Shown here: in pieces, positions 18,634-27,816 of the stretch
How positions within the stretch are numbered: the stretch's first letter is position 1
Layout: each line of letters starts with the position of its first letter
NCBI GenBank assembly: GCA_003134655.1
Contig: PLBY01000035.1
Coordinates: 66,743-130,742, forward strand
Source of the DNA: Acidobacteriaceae bacterium
Lineage (GTDB): Bacteria > Acidobacteriota > Terriglobia > Terriglobales > Acidobacteriaceae
Reading direction: 5' to 3'
Length of the DNA: 64,000 nucleotides
Made by a program: the position numbers and the translations under genes
Notes under the pieces: generated by a model
Seen by the model: only the letters and a program-made list of their open reading frames with translations
Told to the model about the DNA's origin: nothing
The model's database searches: none

Positions 18634-21042
18634 TTTGGCCGCACCCAGTGCAGGCACCGCCGCTGCTGTAAATGCGACCACCGCCAGCACGGCAACCGCA
18701 ATCGCAATCGTGAATACGTCCGCTGGCGCGACTCCAAACAGCAAGCTACGCACCGCTTGCGCCGCCGCAATGGCGCCCGCTATACCAATTACCGTGCCGA
18801 TTGCTGTAAGCCGCAGAGCCTGTCCGATCACCAGCCGGAAAATTCCTCCGCGCTGTGCTCCCAAGGCCATTCGGACTCCGATCTCCGGGATGCGCCGCCC
18901 CACCAGAAAGGCCATCAGTCCATAGATCCCGACCGCCGCCAGCAGAAGGCCCAATCCGGCCATCACGCCAATTAGTCCCGCCATGACTCGCTCTTCGTAG
19001 AGCGCCTCCCGCATGTGCTCTCGCAACGTCACGAGAGAAATAATGGGCACTCCGCGGTTGAGTTCGCGCAGTACTCTTCGCACCGCAGGGGCCAGTGCCT
19101 CCGGATCGACGCTGGTTTTCACTGCCATCGCCAGTTCGCCGTATTCGTCGCTCTTCATGGGCAGAAACAAGTAGGGCATCCGGTCTTCTCGCACATCGTT
19201 GTATTTCCCGTCTTCCGCGACTCCGATTACTTCGTACTCATCTCCGTCTGACCGGCCCAGGCGAAGTCGTCGTCCCACGGGGTTTCCATTGGGCCAGAAA
19301 CGGTTTGCCATGGCTTGATTCACCACCATGACCTGGGCATTCACATCCAAGTCGTGCTGCTCGATGGCGCGGCCACGCACGAGTCGGGTACCCAATACTG
19401 AAAAGTACCCTTCCCCCACAGGGACGAAATTGATGGTGGCGCCTTCAGCGGCTGCGCTTGCCAGGTTCCCAAGAAATACTTTGCGTGTCGCACCGCCGCC
19501 ACTCATCCCGAAGGGAAACCGCATCGCGGTAGTAGTCGCACTCACTCCCGGTAGCGCCTGCAGCCTTCGGCGCGCCTCGCGCACGAATGCCTTACTGCCT
19601 TCTTCGCTCTTCGTACCGAAGTCCGGCACCAACTCCATGATGAGCATGTTCTGATGAGCGTTGAAGCCGGGATCGAGAGCCAGCGCCTTTATTACCGACC
19701 GTGCCAGCAGACCGCTGCACACAACCATCACCAGCGACAACGCAACCTGCGTGACGATAAGAGCGCTTCTCAATCTCCGGCGTCCGGTTCCGGTTCCTGC
19801 GCCGGATTGCTTGAGCATCGCGGCTGGGCCGACGTTTGTGGCCTGTAGTGCCGGAACCAACCCGAAAAGGAACAAGGAGGCGGTCGCCGTCGCCAGAGCA
19901 AATATCAGAGCCCGCGAGTTCAGATGAGCGTCTACGAAGATGGGAAAGCTAGTCTGCGGCAACAAGGTAGGGAGTTTATTGACCACAACTCTTCCGAAAA
20001 ACAATGCTGTTACCGTGGCCACCGTTGCCAGCAAGGCGGTCTCGGCGAGTAACTGGCGAACGACCTTTCCTCGCGAAGCGCCCAAAGCCAACCGCGTTGC
20101 AATCTCCTTCCGCCGATACTCCCCGCGCGCAATCAAGAGACCGGCCACGTTGGCGCACGCGACCAACAGCACCAATACCGCTATCCCCAGCAGTGCCAAG
20201 CCGATGTTCGCGACTCCACCTCGCGTCTCATCTTCTGCAACGATCGTCATTCTGCGTCCGGCATCCGACTCCGGATAAGATCTGGCCAATGCGGCAGCAA
20301 CTGTCCTCAATTCTGCTTTGGCTTGTTGCAGAATGACGCCCTCACGCAATCGCCCGAACAGTTCGTATTCGCGCGATCCCCGGATGGTCTGCTTTTCGCG
20401 CTCACCCGTGAGTTGCTGCCATGTCGGCATGGGAATCCAGAGGTCTGGAACCACGAGCGCCTCTGAACCTCGGAACCCTCGCGGCAGAACACCCAGTACG
20501 GTCACTGGCTGGTTGTCGACGATGATCGTTCGTCCCGGAAGTGCTGTATCGCCATTGAACTGTCGCCGCCAGAATGGGTAACTAAGCACAACCGACGGTC
20601 CTTGCGAATTCTGAAATTCCTTTTCCGTGAACGTCCGCCCGAGGGCGGGCGAGGCTTCGAGCACCTCAAAGAAATTCTCCGAGACCACAGCCGCTGACAC
20701 CAACCTGTTCTGCACGCCGTCATCCACCTGCGCCCCCCGCTTGTCGAGAGCCGCCACTCCCGCAAGTGTCCTGGAATTGGCGCGCAGGTCCAGAAAGTCA
20801 GGGTATGAACTGTAGCCGCGTTCGATTTCCCCCTGGCTGCTGGGATTGCTGGTAAAGATGCGCACTAGACGGTTCGCATCTCGTACCGGCATCGGATGCA
20901 ACCACAGTTCGTCCACGAAACTGAAAGTGGCAACATTTACACCAATCCCCAGCGCGATAGTCAGCACGGCCACACCTGTGAACCCCGGGCTCTTGCGCAA
21001 CTGCCGCACCGCGTAGCGAAGGTCTTGCAGCAACCCGTTCAT
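18601..21042 (-). CDS. ADOP-type duplicated MacB/FtsX permease, array copy 2
   Basis: An 813-residue permease starting [21 protein letters not shown] at ATG 21042 after GGGAGG. Coupling motifs [11 protein letters not shown] and [11 protein letters not shown] are present and the C-terminus is [11 protein letters not shown]1 reads [21 protein letters not shown], departing from the ANTAIFS consensus of the sisters. The second-module loop is [10 protein letters not shown]. The last segment is Ala-rich ([16 protein letters not shown]), replacing the usual PARRAA with PALGAA, so two Arg residues just before the C-terminus are lost. Gaps to both neighbours are 13 bp. Confidence 0.92.
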   Translation of the reverse strand: MNGLLQDLRYAVRQLRKSPGFTGVAVLTIALGIGVNVATFSFVDELWLHPMPVRDANRLVRIFTSNPSSQGEIERGYSSYPDFLDLRANSRTLAGVAALDKRGAQVDDGVQNRLVSAAVVSENFFEVLEASPALGRTFTEKEFQNSQGPSVVLSYPFWRRQFNGDTALPGRTIIVDNQPVTVLGVLPRGFRGSEALVVPDLWIPMPTWQQLTGEREKQTIRGSREYELFGRLREGVILQQAKAELRTVAAALARSYPESDAGRRMTIVAEDETRGGVANIGLALLGIAVLVLLVACANVAGLLIARGEYRRKEIATRLALGASRGKVVRQLLAETALLATVATVTALFFGRVVVNKLPTLLPQTSFPIFVDAHLNSRALIFALATATASLFLFGLVPALQATNVGPAAMLKQSGAGTGTGRRRLRSALIVTQVALSLVMVVCSGLLARSVIKALALDPGFNAHQNMLIMELVPDFGTKSEEGSKAFVREARRRLQALPGVSATTTAMRFPFGMSGGGATRKVFLGNLASAAAEGATINFVPVGEGYFSVLGTRLVRGRAIEQHDLDVNAQVMVVNQAMANRFWPNGNPVGRRLRLGRSDGDEYEVIGVAEDGKYNDVREDRMPYLFLPMKSDEYGELAMAVKTSVDPEALAPAVRRVLRELNRGVPIISLVTLREHMREALYEERVMAGLIGVMAGLGLLLAAVGIYGLMAFLVGRRIPEIGVRMALGAQRGGIFRLVIGQALRLTAIGTVIGIAGAIAAAQAVRSLLFGVAPADVFTIAIAVAVLAVVAFTAAAVPALGAAKVDPMVALRYE

Positions 21043-21088
21043 CGTTCGCCTCCCACTACTCGTACCTCAGGGCCACCATCGGATCGAC
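20986..21088 (-). repeat. 103-bp junction repeat, copy B (end of permease 1 / start of permease 2)
   Basis: Partner of the repeat at 18531-18633, with five mismatches by eye. It covers the same functional positions: 3' codons and stop of the upstream permease, ribosome-binding site, and 5' codons of the downstream permease. Confidence 0.85.
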
Positions 21089-23530
21089 TCTCGCTGCCCG
21101 CCACGAAGGAAGAAACGCGGCAATGCATCCAACGCTCACAACACAACATGTCGCAAGCCCGAAGCTAACAGGATCGAGTGGCGACAACTGGTAGAGCATA
21201 GACTTCAGAAGACGGACGCAGAAGAATGCGAGGACGAACCCGGCCGCCGCGCCGGCACAGCTGATCATCAGGCTCTCCCGCATGATCATCCAGAGCACCC
21301 GGCCCCGTGGCGCTCCGAGTGCCATGCGTGTTCCAATTTCGGTTGTGCGCCGATTGGTTCGATACGACAAGGTGCCGTAGAGCCCGGTCGCAACCAGCAG
21401 CGCAGCCAGCCCGCCGAAGAATCCGCCCAGTCGTGCGAACATAGTCGGCTCCGCGTACGATTCCTCAAACTGCGCACGCTGTGTGATGGGCTTCTCCAGC
21501 GGCACGTTGGGCTCCATGTCGTGAACCAACTGCCGGATTGAGGGGAGAACGCTCATCGGTTCGCCATTCACCCTCACCTCGACATGCAGCGTGTCCCCGA
21601 CATTGAGACCTTGGAACGCAGCGTAGTAGGCCATCGGCATCGGCGTCTCATCGACGCGCGTATATCGACTGTCCTTCACGACGCCCACGATCGTTCGGTT
21701 GTCGCGAACCTTGTGGCCCAGCGGATTCGTATTTGGTAGAAACCGCTTCACAAACGTTTCATTCACTACTACGACCGGAAGAGAGGTCGGAGTGTCGGTG
21801 TCGGCGAGGTCCCGGCCTTCGAGAATTGGGACTCCAAGGACATGGAAGTAACCAGGACCAACATTGTTGCTCCGCACGATTGACTGCGGACCAAATTTCG
21901 CCGCGAGGCTGACTCCGTCGACTGGGTCGTCATTGTTGTTGCTCCAACCCGAGCCGAGCCGATTGTCCATGACCGTCGCGGATTCCACGCCCGGTAAAGA
22001 GTGAATGCGGTCGAGCAGAGTGCGATAAAACGCCAGAGTCTCCTGGGCACTCTGCGAACGCTGCGGCGTAATTCCAAAAACCAGCAGCCCGTCCGCACGC
22101 ATTCCCAGGTCCTGGGTTTCGTATTTGCGAAGAGTCCGAATCAGAAGCCCGGCAGCAACCAGGAGCAACAGGCAAATCGCCACCTGCGACGCCATAAGCA
22201 CTCTGCCGCCCAGAGCACGGCGCCGGTCCTGAGTGATATTGGTTGCAGTAGCCCGCAGCACACCCGAAACCGGAATCCGCAATGCAGCCCACAGCGGAGC
22301 AACGCTGAAAGCAAGAGCGCTGATCACTGAAATGGCGAGAGTAAAGAACAAAACGTTACGGTCAGGGTCAAGGCCAGTCTCGATTCTGGACCAATCGGCC
22401 AGGGCGCGGGTAGCGAAGATAGCGAATGCCCACCCGAGTCCCGCGCCAGCGATAACCAGGAGCGAACTCTCTGTCAGCAGTTGCCGAAAGAGGTGCGCTC
22501 TTTCTGCTCCAATTGCCATTCGCAGGCTGAACTCCCGTCGCCGTGCTTCATTGCGAGCCATGATCAGCAGGGCAACGTTGGTACAGGCAATCAGCAGCAC
22601 CAGAAGCACCAGGCCCATTAAGATCCGCACTGGTTCGCGGAACTGCTGGTTGTAGCCCTGAATCCCCTTGGCTGGATCGAAGTTCAGCAACGGCGTCCAA
22701 TGCTTCGGGTCAATGGTTTCGACTCCGATCTTGGCCGCTTCGCCGAACGTGGACTGCAGAGCCATTCGCGCCCGCTCGGGAGTGACACGCAGCTTGAGCC
22801 GCGCCATTAGAGGGAGGCACCACCATCGCGGCGTTCCATAGAGACTATTGATGCTTGTGGGAGTGCCCCACGCATTCAGTTCGGCCCGGCTTTGCAGAGG
22901 AATCCAAAACTCCGTTGAACTGGCCGCTTCGACTCCCCGAAACCCGCGCGCAGCAATGCCGACAATGGTGAAAGGCACATTCTTGACGAACAGCGTCGCG
23001 CCGAGGACCGCGGGGTCCCGTGAAAAACGCCGTGTCCAATAGTCGTAACTGATGACGGTTACTGGTGAGTGATCTTTCTCGTCCTTGAAAGAAAAACCCC
23101 GACCAAGTGCGACTCCCGCACTTAAGCCGGAAAAGAAGTTTCCACTCACCTCATCGCCGTTGGCCTCCTCCGGCATGGCTCCGTATCGAACCGGGACTTT
23201 GCCAATGCCGAGAGGAACGAACGCGATCACGTCATCCAAAACGTCTAAGCGTTGGCGAAGCGCCTCGAACACCGGCTCTGAGAACGACGTGTCACTGTTG
23301 CCTGTATTACTTGCGCCTGGCGGCTGGTTCCCGGTGGCAATCTGCAGGTAGTAAAGACGGCCCGGATCGCGCACCGGAAGCATGCGCGATAAGACGGAGT
23401 TCATTACGCTGAAGACCGCCGTGTTCGCACCGATTCCGAGGGCAAGGGTCAACACAGCGACGGCGGTGAACCCGGGGCTCTTGCGCAGCTGGCGCAGCGC
23501 ATAACGAAGATTCTGAACCAGGCTGTTCAT
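21056..23530 (-). CDS. ADOP-type duplicated MacB/FtsX permease, array copy 1 (promoter-proximal)
   Basis: An 824-residue permease starting [21 protein letters not shown] at ATG 23530, 18 bp after the canonical ATPase gene. Two modules: TM1 about 20-45, periplasmic domain with a Trp-rich loop ([14 protein letters not shown], near 240), FtsX block with coupling motif [11 protein letters not shown], second TM near 435, second periplasmic domain, FtsX block with [11 protein letters not shown], terminal DPMVALRYE. The Trp-rich loop and the Asn-rich stretch [11 protein letters not shown] in the second periplasmic domain set it apart from the other copies. As the copy next to the adaptor and ATPase, it may be expressed most strongly; this is inference. 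Confidence 0.92.
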   Translation of the reverse strand: MNSLVQNLRYALRQLRKSPGFTAVAVLTLALGIGANTAVFSVMNSVLSRMLPVRDPGRLYYLQIATGNQPPGASNTGNSDTSFSEPVFEALRQRLDVLDDVIAFVPLGIGKVPVRYGAMPEEANGDEVSGNFFSGLSAGVALGRGFSFKDEKDHSPVTVISYDYWTRRFSRDPAVLGATLFVKNVPFTIVGIAARGFRGVEAASSTEFWIPLQSRAELNAWGTPTSINSLYGTPRWWCLPLMARLKLRVTPERARMALQSTFGEAAKIGVETIDPKHWTPLLNFDPAKGIQGYNQQFREPVRILMGLVLLVLLIACTNVALLIMARNEARRREFSLRMAIGAERAHLFRQLLTESSLLVIAGAGLGWAFAIFATRALADWSRIETGLDPDRNVLFFTLAISVISALAFSVAPLWAALRIPVSGVLRATATNITQDRRRALGGRVLMASQVAICLLLLVAAGLLIRTLRKYETQDLGMRADGLLVFGITPQRSQSAQETLAFYRTLLDRIHSLPGVESATVMDNRLGSGWSNNNDDPVDGVSLAAKFGPQSIVRSNNVGPGYFHVLGVPILEGRDLADTDTPTSLPVVVVNETFVKRFLPNTNPLGHKVRDNRTIVGVVKDSRYTRVDETPMPMAYYAAFQGLNVGDTLHVEVRVNGEPMSVLPSIRQLVHDMEPNVPLEKPITQRAQFEESYAEPTMFARLGGFFGGLAALLVATGLYGTLSYRTNRRTTEIGTRMALGAPRGRVLWMIMRESLMISCAGAAAGFVLAFFCVRLLKSMLYQLSPLDPVSFGLATCCVVSVGCIAAFLPSWRAARVDPMVALRYE

Positions 23531-23548
23531 TGGCTACTCACAGGCCGT

Positions 23549-24274
23549 TCACGCGTGCGCGTCTGCCATCAGTTTCTGCAGCTCTTCTTCCGCCACTACT
23601 TTGCCGTCGAAGAGATGCACTTCGCGTTGCGCGTGTTTGGCGAACCGCGGATCGTGCGTCACCATGCAGATCGTCGCGCCTTCCCGATGCAGGTTCTGCA
23701 ACAACTCCATCACGGCTTCGCCGTTTCGTGAATCCAGGTTTCCAGTAGGTTCGTCCGCCAGCAGGATGGAAGGTTTTCCCCCAAGCGCGCGCGCGACGGC
23801 GACACGCTGCTGTTGACCGCCGGAAAGCTGCGAAGGATAGTGCCGGACGCGGTGCGCCATACCGACGCGCTCCAGCGCTTCCATGACCCGCGCTTTCCGG
23901 TCGGCCGCAGGCATCCGTTGGCGATAGGTCAGAGGCAGTTCGACGTTCTCATATACGGTGAGATCGCCAATCAGGTTGAAACTCTGAAAGATGAACCCGA
24001 TCTCCTGATTGCGGATGCGCGAACGCTCGGCAAAATCCAGATTTTCAACTGTCTTGTTGTTCAGTGAGTAGCGTCCCTGCGTGGGCGTGTCGAGTAATCC
24101 GATGATGGAGAGCAGCGTGGACTTTCCGCAACCCGAAGGTCCCGACATGGCCACATACTCGCCTTTGGCAATCGAGAGGTGCACACCGGAAAGAGCGTGG
24201 GTTTCAATTTCATCGGTGTAGAAGACTTTGGTTAGATCCTGAATCTGGATCAACGGCTGTCCTGTTTCGGTCAT
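23549..24274 (-). CDS. ABC transporter ATPase, MacB/LolD type (canonical copy)
   Basis: A 241-residue nucleotide-binding domain from ATG 24274 (MTETGQPLIQIQDLTKVF), preceded by GAGG. The frame is open to 24385, but the extra 37 residues overlap the adaptor gene and do not resemble an N-terminus. All motifs are canonical: Walker A GPSGCGKS (45-52), Q97, signature LSGGQQQR (140-147), Walker B LLADE (161-165), D-loop GNLDS, H-loop H197. It sits between the adaptor gene (46 bp upstream) and the first permease (18 bp downstream), as in macAB operons, but is not fused to a permease. It most likely energises the permease array. Confidence 0.94.
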   Translation of the reverse strand: MTETGQPLIQIQDLTKVFYTDEIETHALSGVHLSIAKGEYVAMSGPSGCGKSTLLSIIGLLDTPTQGRYSLNNKTVENLDFAERSRIRNQEIGFIFQSFNLIGDLTVYENVELPLTYRQRMPAADRKARVMEALERVGMAHRVRHYPSQLSGGQQQRVAVARALGGKPSILLADEPTGNLDSRNGEAVMELLQNLHREGATICMVTHDPRFAKHAQREVHLFDGKVVAEEELQKLMADAHA

Positions 24275-24320
24275 GGATTCTGCCTCGATATGTTGGATTT
24301 CGTTTCTTGAATTGCGGTCC

Positions 24321-25580
24321 CTACTCCAAACGGATGCGATCCGTCTTATCCCAACGGGACATGTCGGAAAGAATAACGGTGTCACCCTCGTGAAGCCCTT
24401 CGAATACCTGAATCGAGTTTACGGATTCGCGTCCCACCTTGACCGGCACACGCATCGCCTCTTTACCGTCCGCATCCAGCTTGAACAAACTGATCGTGCT
24501 GTTCTCCTGCCCAAAAGCCGGACGCCCCACATAGAGAATGTTGTCCAGGCGTTCCAGATCGATGGTCCCGTCCACGCTCAAATCCGGGCGCGCGCCCTCG
24601 GGCAATTGGCCTGTTAGTTTGACGTCGACGGTCACCGTTCCGTTTTGTACAGCGGGGTCAACCCGCATCACCGTTCCGTTGATGATCCCGTTATGCGTGT
24701 CGATTGCCGCTGGTTCGCCATCGCGCACGTCCCGCGCCTGAGTTTCCGCGATCTTCAACGTCGCCATCAGATGGTTTGGCTCGACCACTTTTGCAAGCAT
24801 CGCTCCCGGCGCAACGTGTTGCCCGACCTGCAATGGAAGATCTACCAGCACTCCGGTAATGCCGGCACGCACTTTCAGGGCTTCCAGTTGCTTCTTTTTG
24901 AGACCTGCGAGGGTTCGCGCCTGGTCAACCTTGGCCTGTTCCTGGGCCAGTTGAGTCTCGATCGCTTTCTTGTTGATCACTAGTCTCTGCTCTTCCAAAT
25001 CATTTCTGGTGGTGAGTTCGTCCGCTTTGCCCTTGGAGGCTTTGTAGGCCAACCCTGAAATGACTCCAAGATCGTAAAGAGCCTTGTCTGTATCCGCCTG
25101 TCGTTGTGCCTGACTGTAGTCTGCGGTCACGGTTGCGGCGCCGGCCTTCTGAGTCATCAGGTCGCTATCGAGCTTCACCTTGAAGCTCTGGTACTCGGCT
25201 TCTGCCGCCTTCAGTTGCAGCTCGGCATCGACCGCAGCCTGTTCCACCTGGGGATTGCTCATTTCGAGAAGAATGTCGTCTGCTTTTACCTGCGAACCCG
25301 GCAGCATGCGGATACGCACTACCGTCGCTTCAGTTTCAGCGGGGATCTGGCGAACCGCTTCCTGGCTGGGAATCAGCGAGCCCGGCCCTCGCACCTGGCG
25401 CAGCATCGACCCATGTTTCACCGTGTCGGTCCACACCGTTCCGCGTTCGACTGAGGGTGCTGCCGGCCTCAGTCGCGAGACGCCCACTGTCAACGCTGCG
25501 ATGACCACGATGCCGATTGCCGCGAACACGATCTGGCGGCGTAGTTTCTGACGCCTAAATTCTGGCCGAGCGATATCCAT
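24321..25580 (-). CDS. Periplasmic adaptor (MacA/HlyD family membrane fusion protein)
   Basis: A 419-residue protein from ATG 25580 (MDIARPEFRRQKLRRQIVFAA); GTG 25610 would add ten residues, and neither start has a clear ribosome-binding site. One TM helix at about 17-38 anchors it in the inner membrane. Then come the barrel/lipoyl half-motif (PAETEATVVRIRMLPGSQV...D), a long alpha-helical hairpin (about 110-245), the second lipoyl half (AGITGVLVDLPLQVGQHVAPG) and beta-barrel domains. In MacA-type systems this protein bridges the inner membrane permease and TolC. It is the first gene of the long exporter operon, and the likely control region lies just upstream. Confidence 0.92.
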   Translation of the reverse strand: MDIARPEFRRQKLRRQIVFAAIGIVVIAALTVGVSRLRPAAPSVERGTVWTDTVKHGSMLRQVRGPGSLIPSQEAVRQIPAETEATVVRIRMLPGSQVKADDILLEMSNPQVEQAAVDAELQLKAAEAEYQSFKVKLDSDLMTQKAGAATVTADYSQAQRQADTDKALYDLGVISGLAYKASKGKADELTTRNDLEEQRLVINKKAIETQLAQEQAKVDQARTLAGLKKKQLEALKVRAGITGVLVDLPLQVGQHVAPGAMLAKVVEPNHLMATLKIAETQARDVRDGEPAAIDTHNGIINGTVMRVDPAVQNGTVTVDVKLTGQLPEGARPDLSVDGTIDLERLDNILYVGRPAFGQENSTISLFKLDADGKEAMRVPVKVGRESVNSIQVFEGLHEGDTVILSDMSRWDKTDRIRLE

Positions 25581-25594
25581 CGAGCTAGTCGGTG

Positions 25595-25609
25595 GCAACT
25601 CGCCTTCCA
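25595..25609 (-). promoter_or_regulatory. Weak sigma54-like -24/-12 element
   Basis: On the minus strand the sequence is TGG-N9-TTGC, giving the GG-N10-GC spacing of sigma54 promoters. It lies roughly 90-110 bp downstream of the paired palindromes, a normal enhancer distance. Against it, transcription would start only a few bases before ATG 25580, and an alternative at 25630-25643 has one base too few between its elements. Treat as a candidate only. Confidence 0.25.
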
Positions 25610-25683
25610 CACCTCAGAACGCTCTAAGTGATGGATGGACAGCAAGATAGGCCCTTGCGGCCGCGCCATCGAGAGGTGCCCGG

Positions 25684-25719
25684 TGTCCACTGCCGGAACC
25701 AATTGTCCACTACCGGACA
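25684..25719. promoter_or_regulatory. Paired 16-bp palindrome sites upstream of the exporter operon
   Basis: Two direct copies 20 bp apart: an imperfect one at 25684-25699 and a perfect TGTCC-N6-GGACA palindrome at 25704-25719. Side-by-side dyads about two helical turns apart are what dimeric NtrC-type activators use. The operon downstream encodes such a regulator as its last visible gene, so autoregulation is plausible. The remaining sequence between the adaptor gene and the FG-GAP gene (25720-25946) shows no gene I can support. Confidence 0.5.
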
Positions 25720-25946
25720 GCACAATACATAACCCAATACCAACAGATCACACGCTGTTGGGGACATACGAACGCAGAAAACCCGTCCGCACCTAGCGGG
25801 GCCAAGCAGTCGATCGAACAGTAGTGGCACGAATTTCGACAAGATGGTCTGACACCAATTGCTTGCGAGACGGGGCGGCCTAGCTTGTATGATTCGTCAA
25901 CGGCAAGTTCACGCCGGTCCTTAACCTTAGATTCCAGGCCTTTGAT

Positions 25947-27803
25947 TTGTATCGCCCTGAAACTCAATTTTCGTCAGCATCTGCAACAGCGGAACCTTGC
26001 GCCGCACATCCTGGCGGACGATTCGAGAAGAACCGCAACTTGAATCTTGCTGCTCAGTTGACGCTTTGCCTGCTGTTCATCGCTCCGCCCCTGTTTGCCC
26101 AAACTCCACTATCCGCTTCACTCCCAGCGTCCGCACCCCACCAAACAACGCCCCGCCGAGCCGCTGACGGCAAAGCATCCGTGAACACTGGCGTGCCAAC
26201 CGCATCGGCGATCCAATTCGACAACGTGATCGAACAATCGAAGATCAAGTTCAAGCTCAGGAATAGCGTCAGCCCCCAACGGTACACGTTTGAAACCATG
26301 GCTGGCGGAGTCGCTGTCTTCGACTCCAACAACGACGGTTTCCTCGACATCTTCTTTACTAATGGCGCGGCTATACCGTCACTGGAGAAGAGCGACCCAA
26401 GTTACTGGAACCGCCTCTTTCGCAACAATGGTGACGGCACCTTCACCGATGTAACCGAGAAGGCAGGCCTGCAAGGGATCGGGTATTCGATGGGAGTGGC
26501 CGCCGGCGACTACGACAATGATGGTTTCGTCGATCTTTACGTGACCGGAGTCAACCGCAACCAACTCTTGCACAACAATGGAGACGGCACCTTCACCGAC
26601 GTAACCGAAAAGGCGGGAGTCGGCGGTATGGTTCCCAAGCTCGGCAAGGCATGGTCTGTCGCTGCGGGATGGCTCGACTACAACAACGATGGGCTGCTCG
26701 ACCTGTTTGTCGTGAACTACCTTAATTATAGTGTCAAAACAGCGACTCCCTGCGTGCAGCAAGGGCTTCCGGCTTACTGCTCGCCAGTCGACTATCTGGG
26801 AACGCCGAACATTCTTTATCGCAACAACGGCGACGGCACATTTACTGACGTCTCTGAACAGTCCCATATTTCCAAATACGTGGGCAAAGGGATGGGTTTA
26901 GCGCTTGCCGACTACGACAACGATGGATTCACCGACATCTTCGTGTCGAATGACACCTTTGAAAACTACCTTCTGCACAACAACCGGGACGGAACTTTCA
27001 CGAATGTCGCGCTGCTGGCCGGGGTTGCCTACAACGCATTCGGCAACGCCATCGCCGGCATGGGCGCAGATTTCCGCGACATCGACAACGACGGAAAGCC
27101 GGATATTTTCGAAACTGCCATGTTCGGGGAAGGCTTCCCTCTCTACAAGAATCTGGGGGATGGTCAGTTTCAGGATGTCACCGCGACCGCAGGATTGAGC
27201 GCGCTGACCAGCCGCTCCACCGCATGGGGAGTGGGCGTCTTCGATTTCGACAACGACGGGAACAAGGACCTGTTCACCGCCAACTCCGACATCCTGGACA
27301 ATTCCATGGAACTGGCGCACCGGCCTTATCCGCTTCCCAATCGAGTGTTTCGCAACAAAGGCGGCCTTGCCTTCGAGGATCTGAGTTCAAAAGCTGGAGC
27401 GTCCTTCTCCGTTCCGGCTCCGCACCGTGGCGCGGCCTTCGGCGATCTTAACAACAACGGCAAGATCGATGTTGTCGTCACGGTTCTGAACGGCCTGCCG
27501 GAAATATGGATGAATCGCGCCATCAACGCACACCACTGGATCATTCTGAAACTGGTCGGCGTCAAATCCAACCGCGACGGTCTGGGAACGAAGGTCAAGA
27601 TAACAACAGCTCTCGGCTCCCAGTACAACCAGGCGACAACCGCGGTTAGCTATAACTCTTCCAGCGATAAACGCGTGCACTTCGGACTGGGCTCGGCCGG
27701 AGTCATCGACACGATCGAACTCACGTGGCCCAGCGGCGTCAAGCAGGTTTTGAAAAAGGTTAAAGCAGATCAAGTCCTCACGGTGACCGAGAACTCGCAA
27801 TGA
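25947..27803 (+). CDS. CRTAC1-like FG-GAP/ASPIC-UnbV repeat protein
   Basis: Up to 618 residues. The start is unclear: TTG 25947 gives about 30 residues before the hydrophobic export signal, while an internal TTG at 26040 (behind GAGAAG) places the signal LTLCLLFIAPPLFAQ at the very N-terminus and fits better. The body is a series of FG-GAP/VCBS beta-propeller repeats with calcium-binding DxDNDG sequences and recurring NNGDGTFTDVTEKAG blocks. The last 100 residues form the ASPIC/UnbV domain (HHWIILKLVGVKSNRDGLG, RVHFGLG, WPSG). Such proteins are secreted or surface proteins of unclear function. It converges on the TPR gene, with 13 bp between their ends. Confidence 0.88.
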   Translation: MYRPETQFSSASATAEPCAAHPGGRFEKNRNLNLAAQLTLCLLFIAPPLFAQTPLSASLPASAPHQTTPRRAADGKASVNTGVPTASAIQFDNVIEQSKIKFKLRNSVSPQRYTFETMAGGVAVFDSNNDGFLDIFFTNGAAIPSLEKSDPSYWNRLFRNNGDGTFTDVTEKAGLQGIGYSMGVAAGDYDNDGFVDLYVTGVNRNQLLHNNGDGTFTDVTEKAGVGGMVPKLGKAWSVAAGWLDYNNDGLLDLFVVNYLNYSVKTATPCVQQGLPAYCSPVDYLGTPNILYRNNGDGTFTDVSEQSHISKYVGKGMGLALADYDNDGFTDIFVSNDTFENYLLHNNRDGTFTNVALLAGVAYNAFGNAIAGMGADFRDIDNDGKPDIFETAMFGEGFPLYKNLGDGQFQDVTATAGLSALTSRSTAWGVGVFDFDNDGNKDLFTANSDILDNSMELAHRPYPLPNRVFRNKGGLAFEDLSSKAGASFSVPAPHRGAAFGDLNNNGKIDVVVTVLNGLPEIWMNRAINAHHWIILKLVGVKSNRDGLGTKVKITTALGSQYNQATTAVSYNSSSDKRVHFGLGSAGVIDTIELTWPSGVKQVLKKVKADQVLTVTENSQ

Positions 27804-27816
27804 GCTGCGCCTATCT

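Noticed and set aside
25710..25967. Short minus-strand ORFs in the control region before the adaptor gene
   Set aside because: They cross the palindromic sites, have no ribosome-binding site and resemble no protein.
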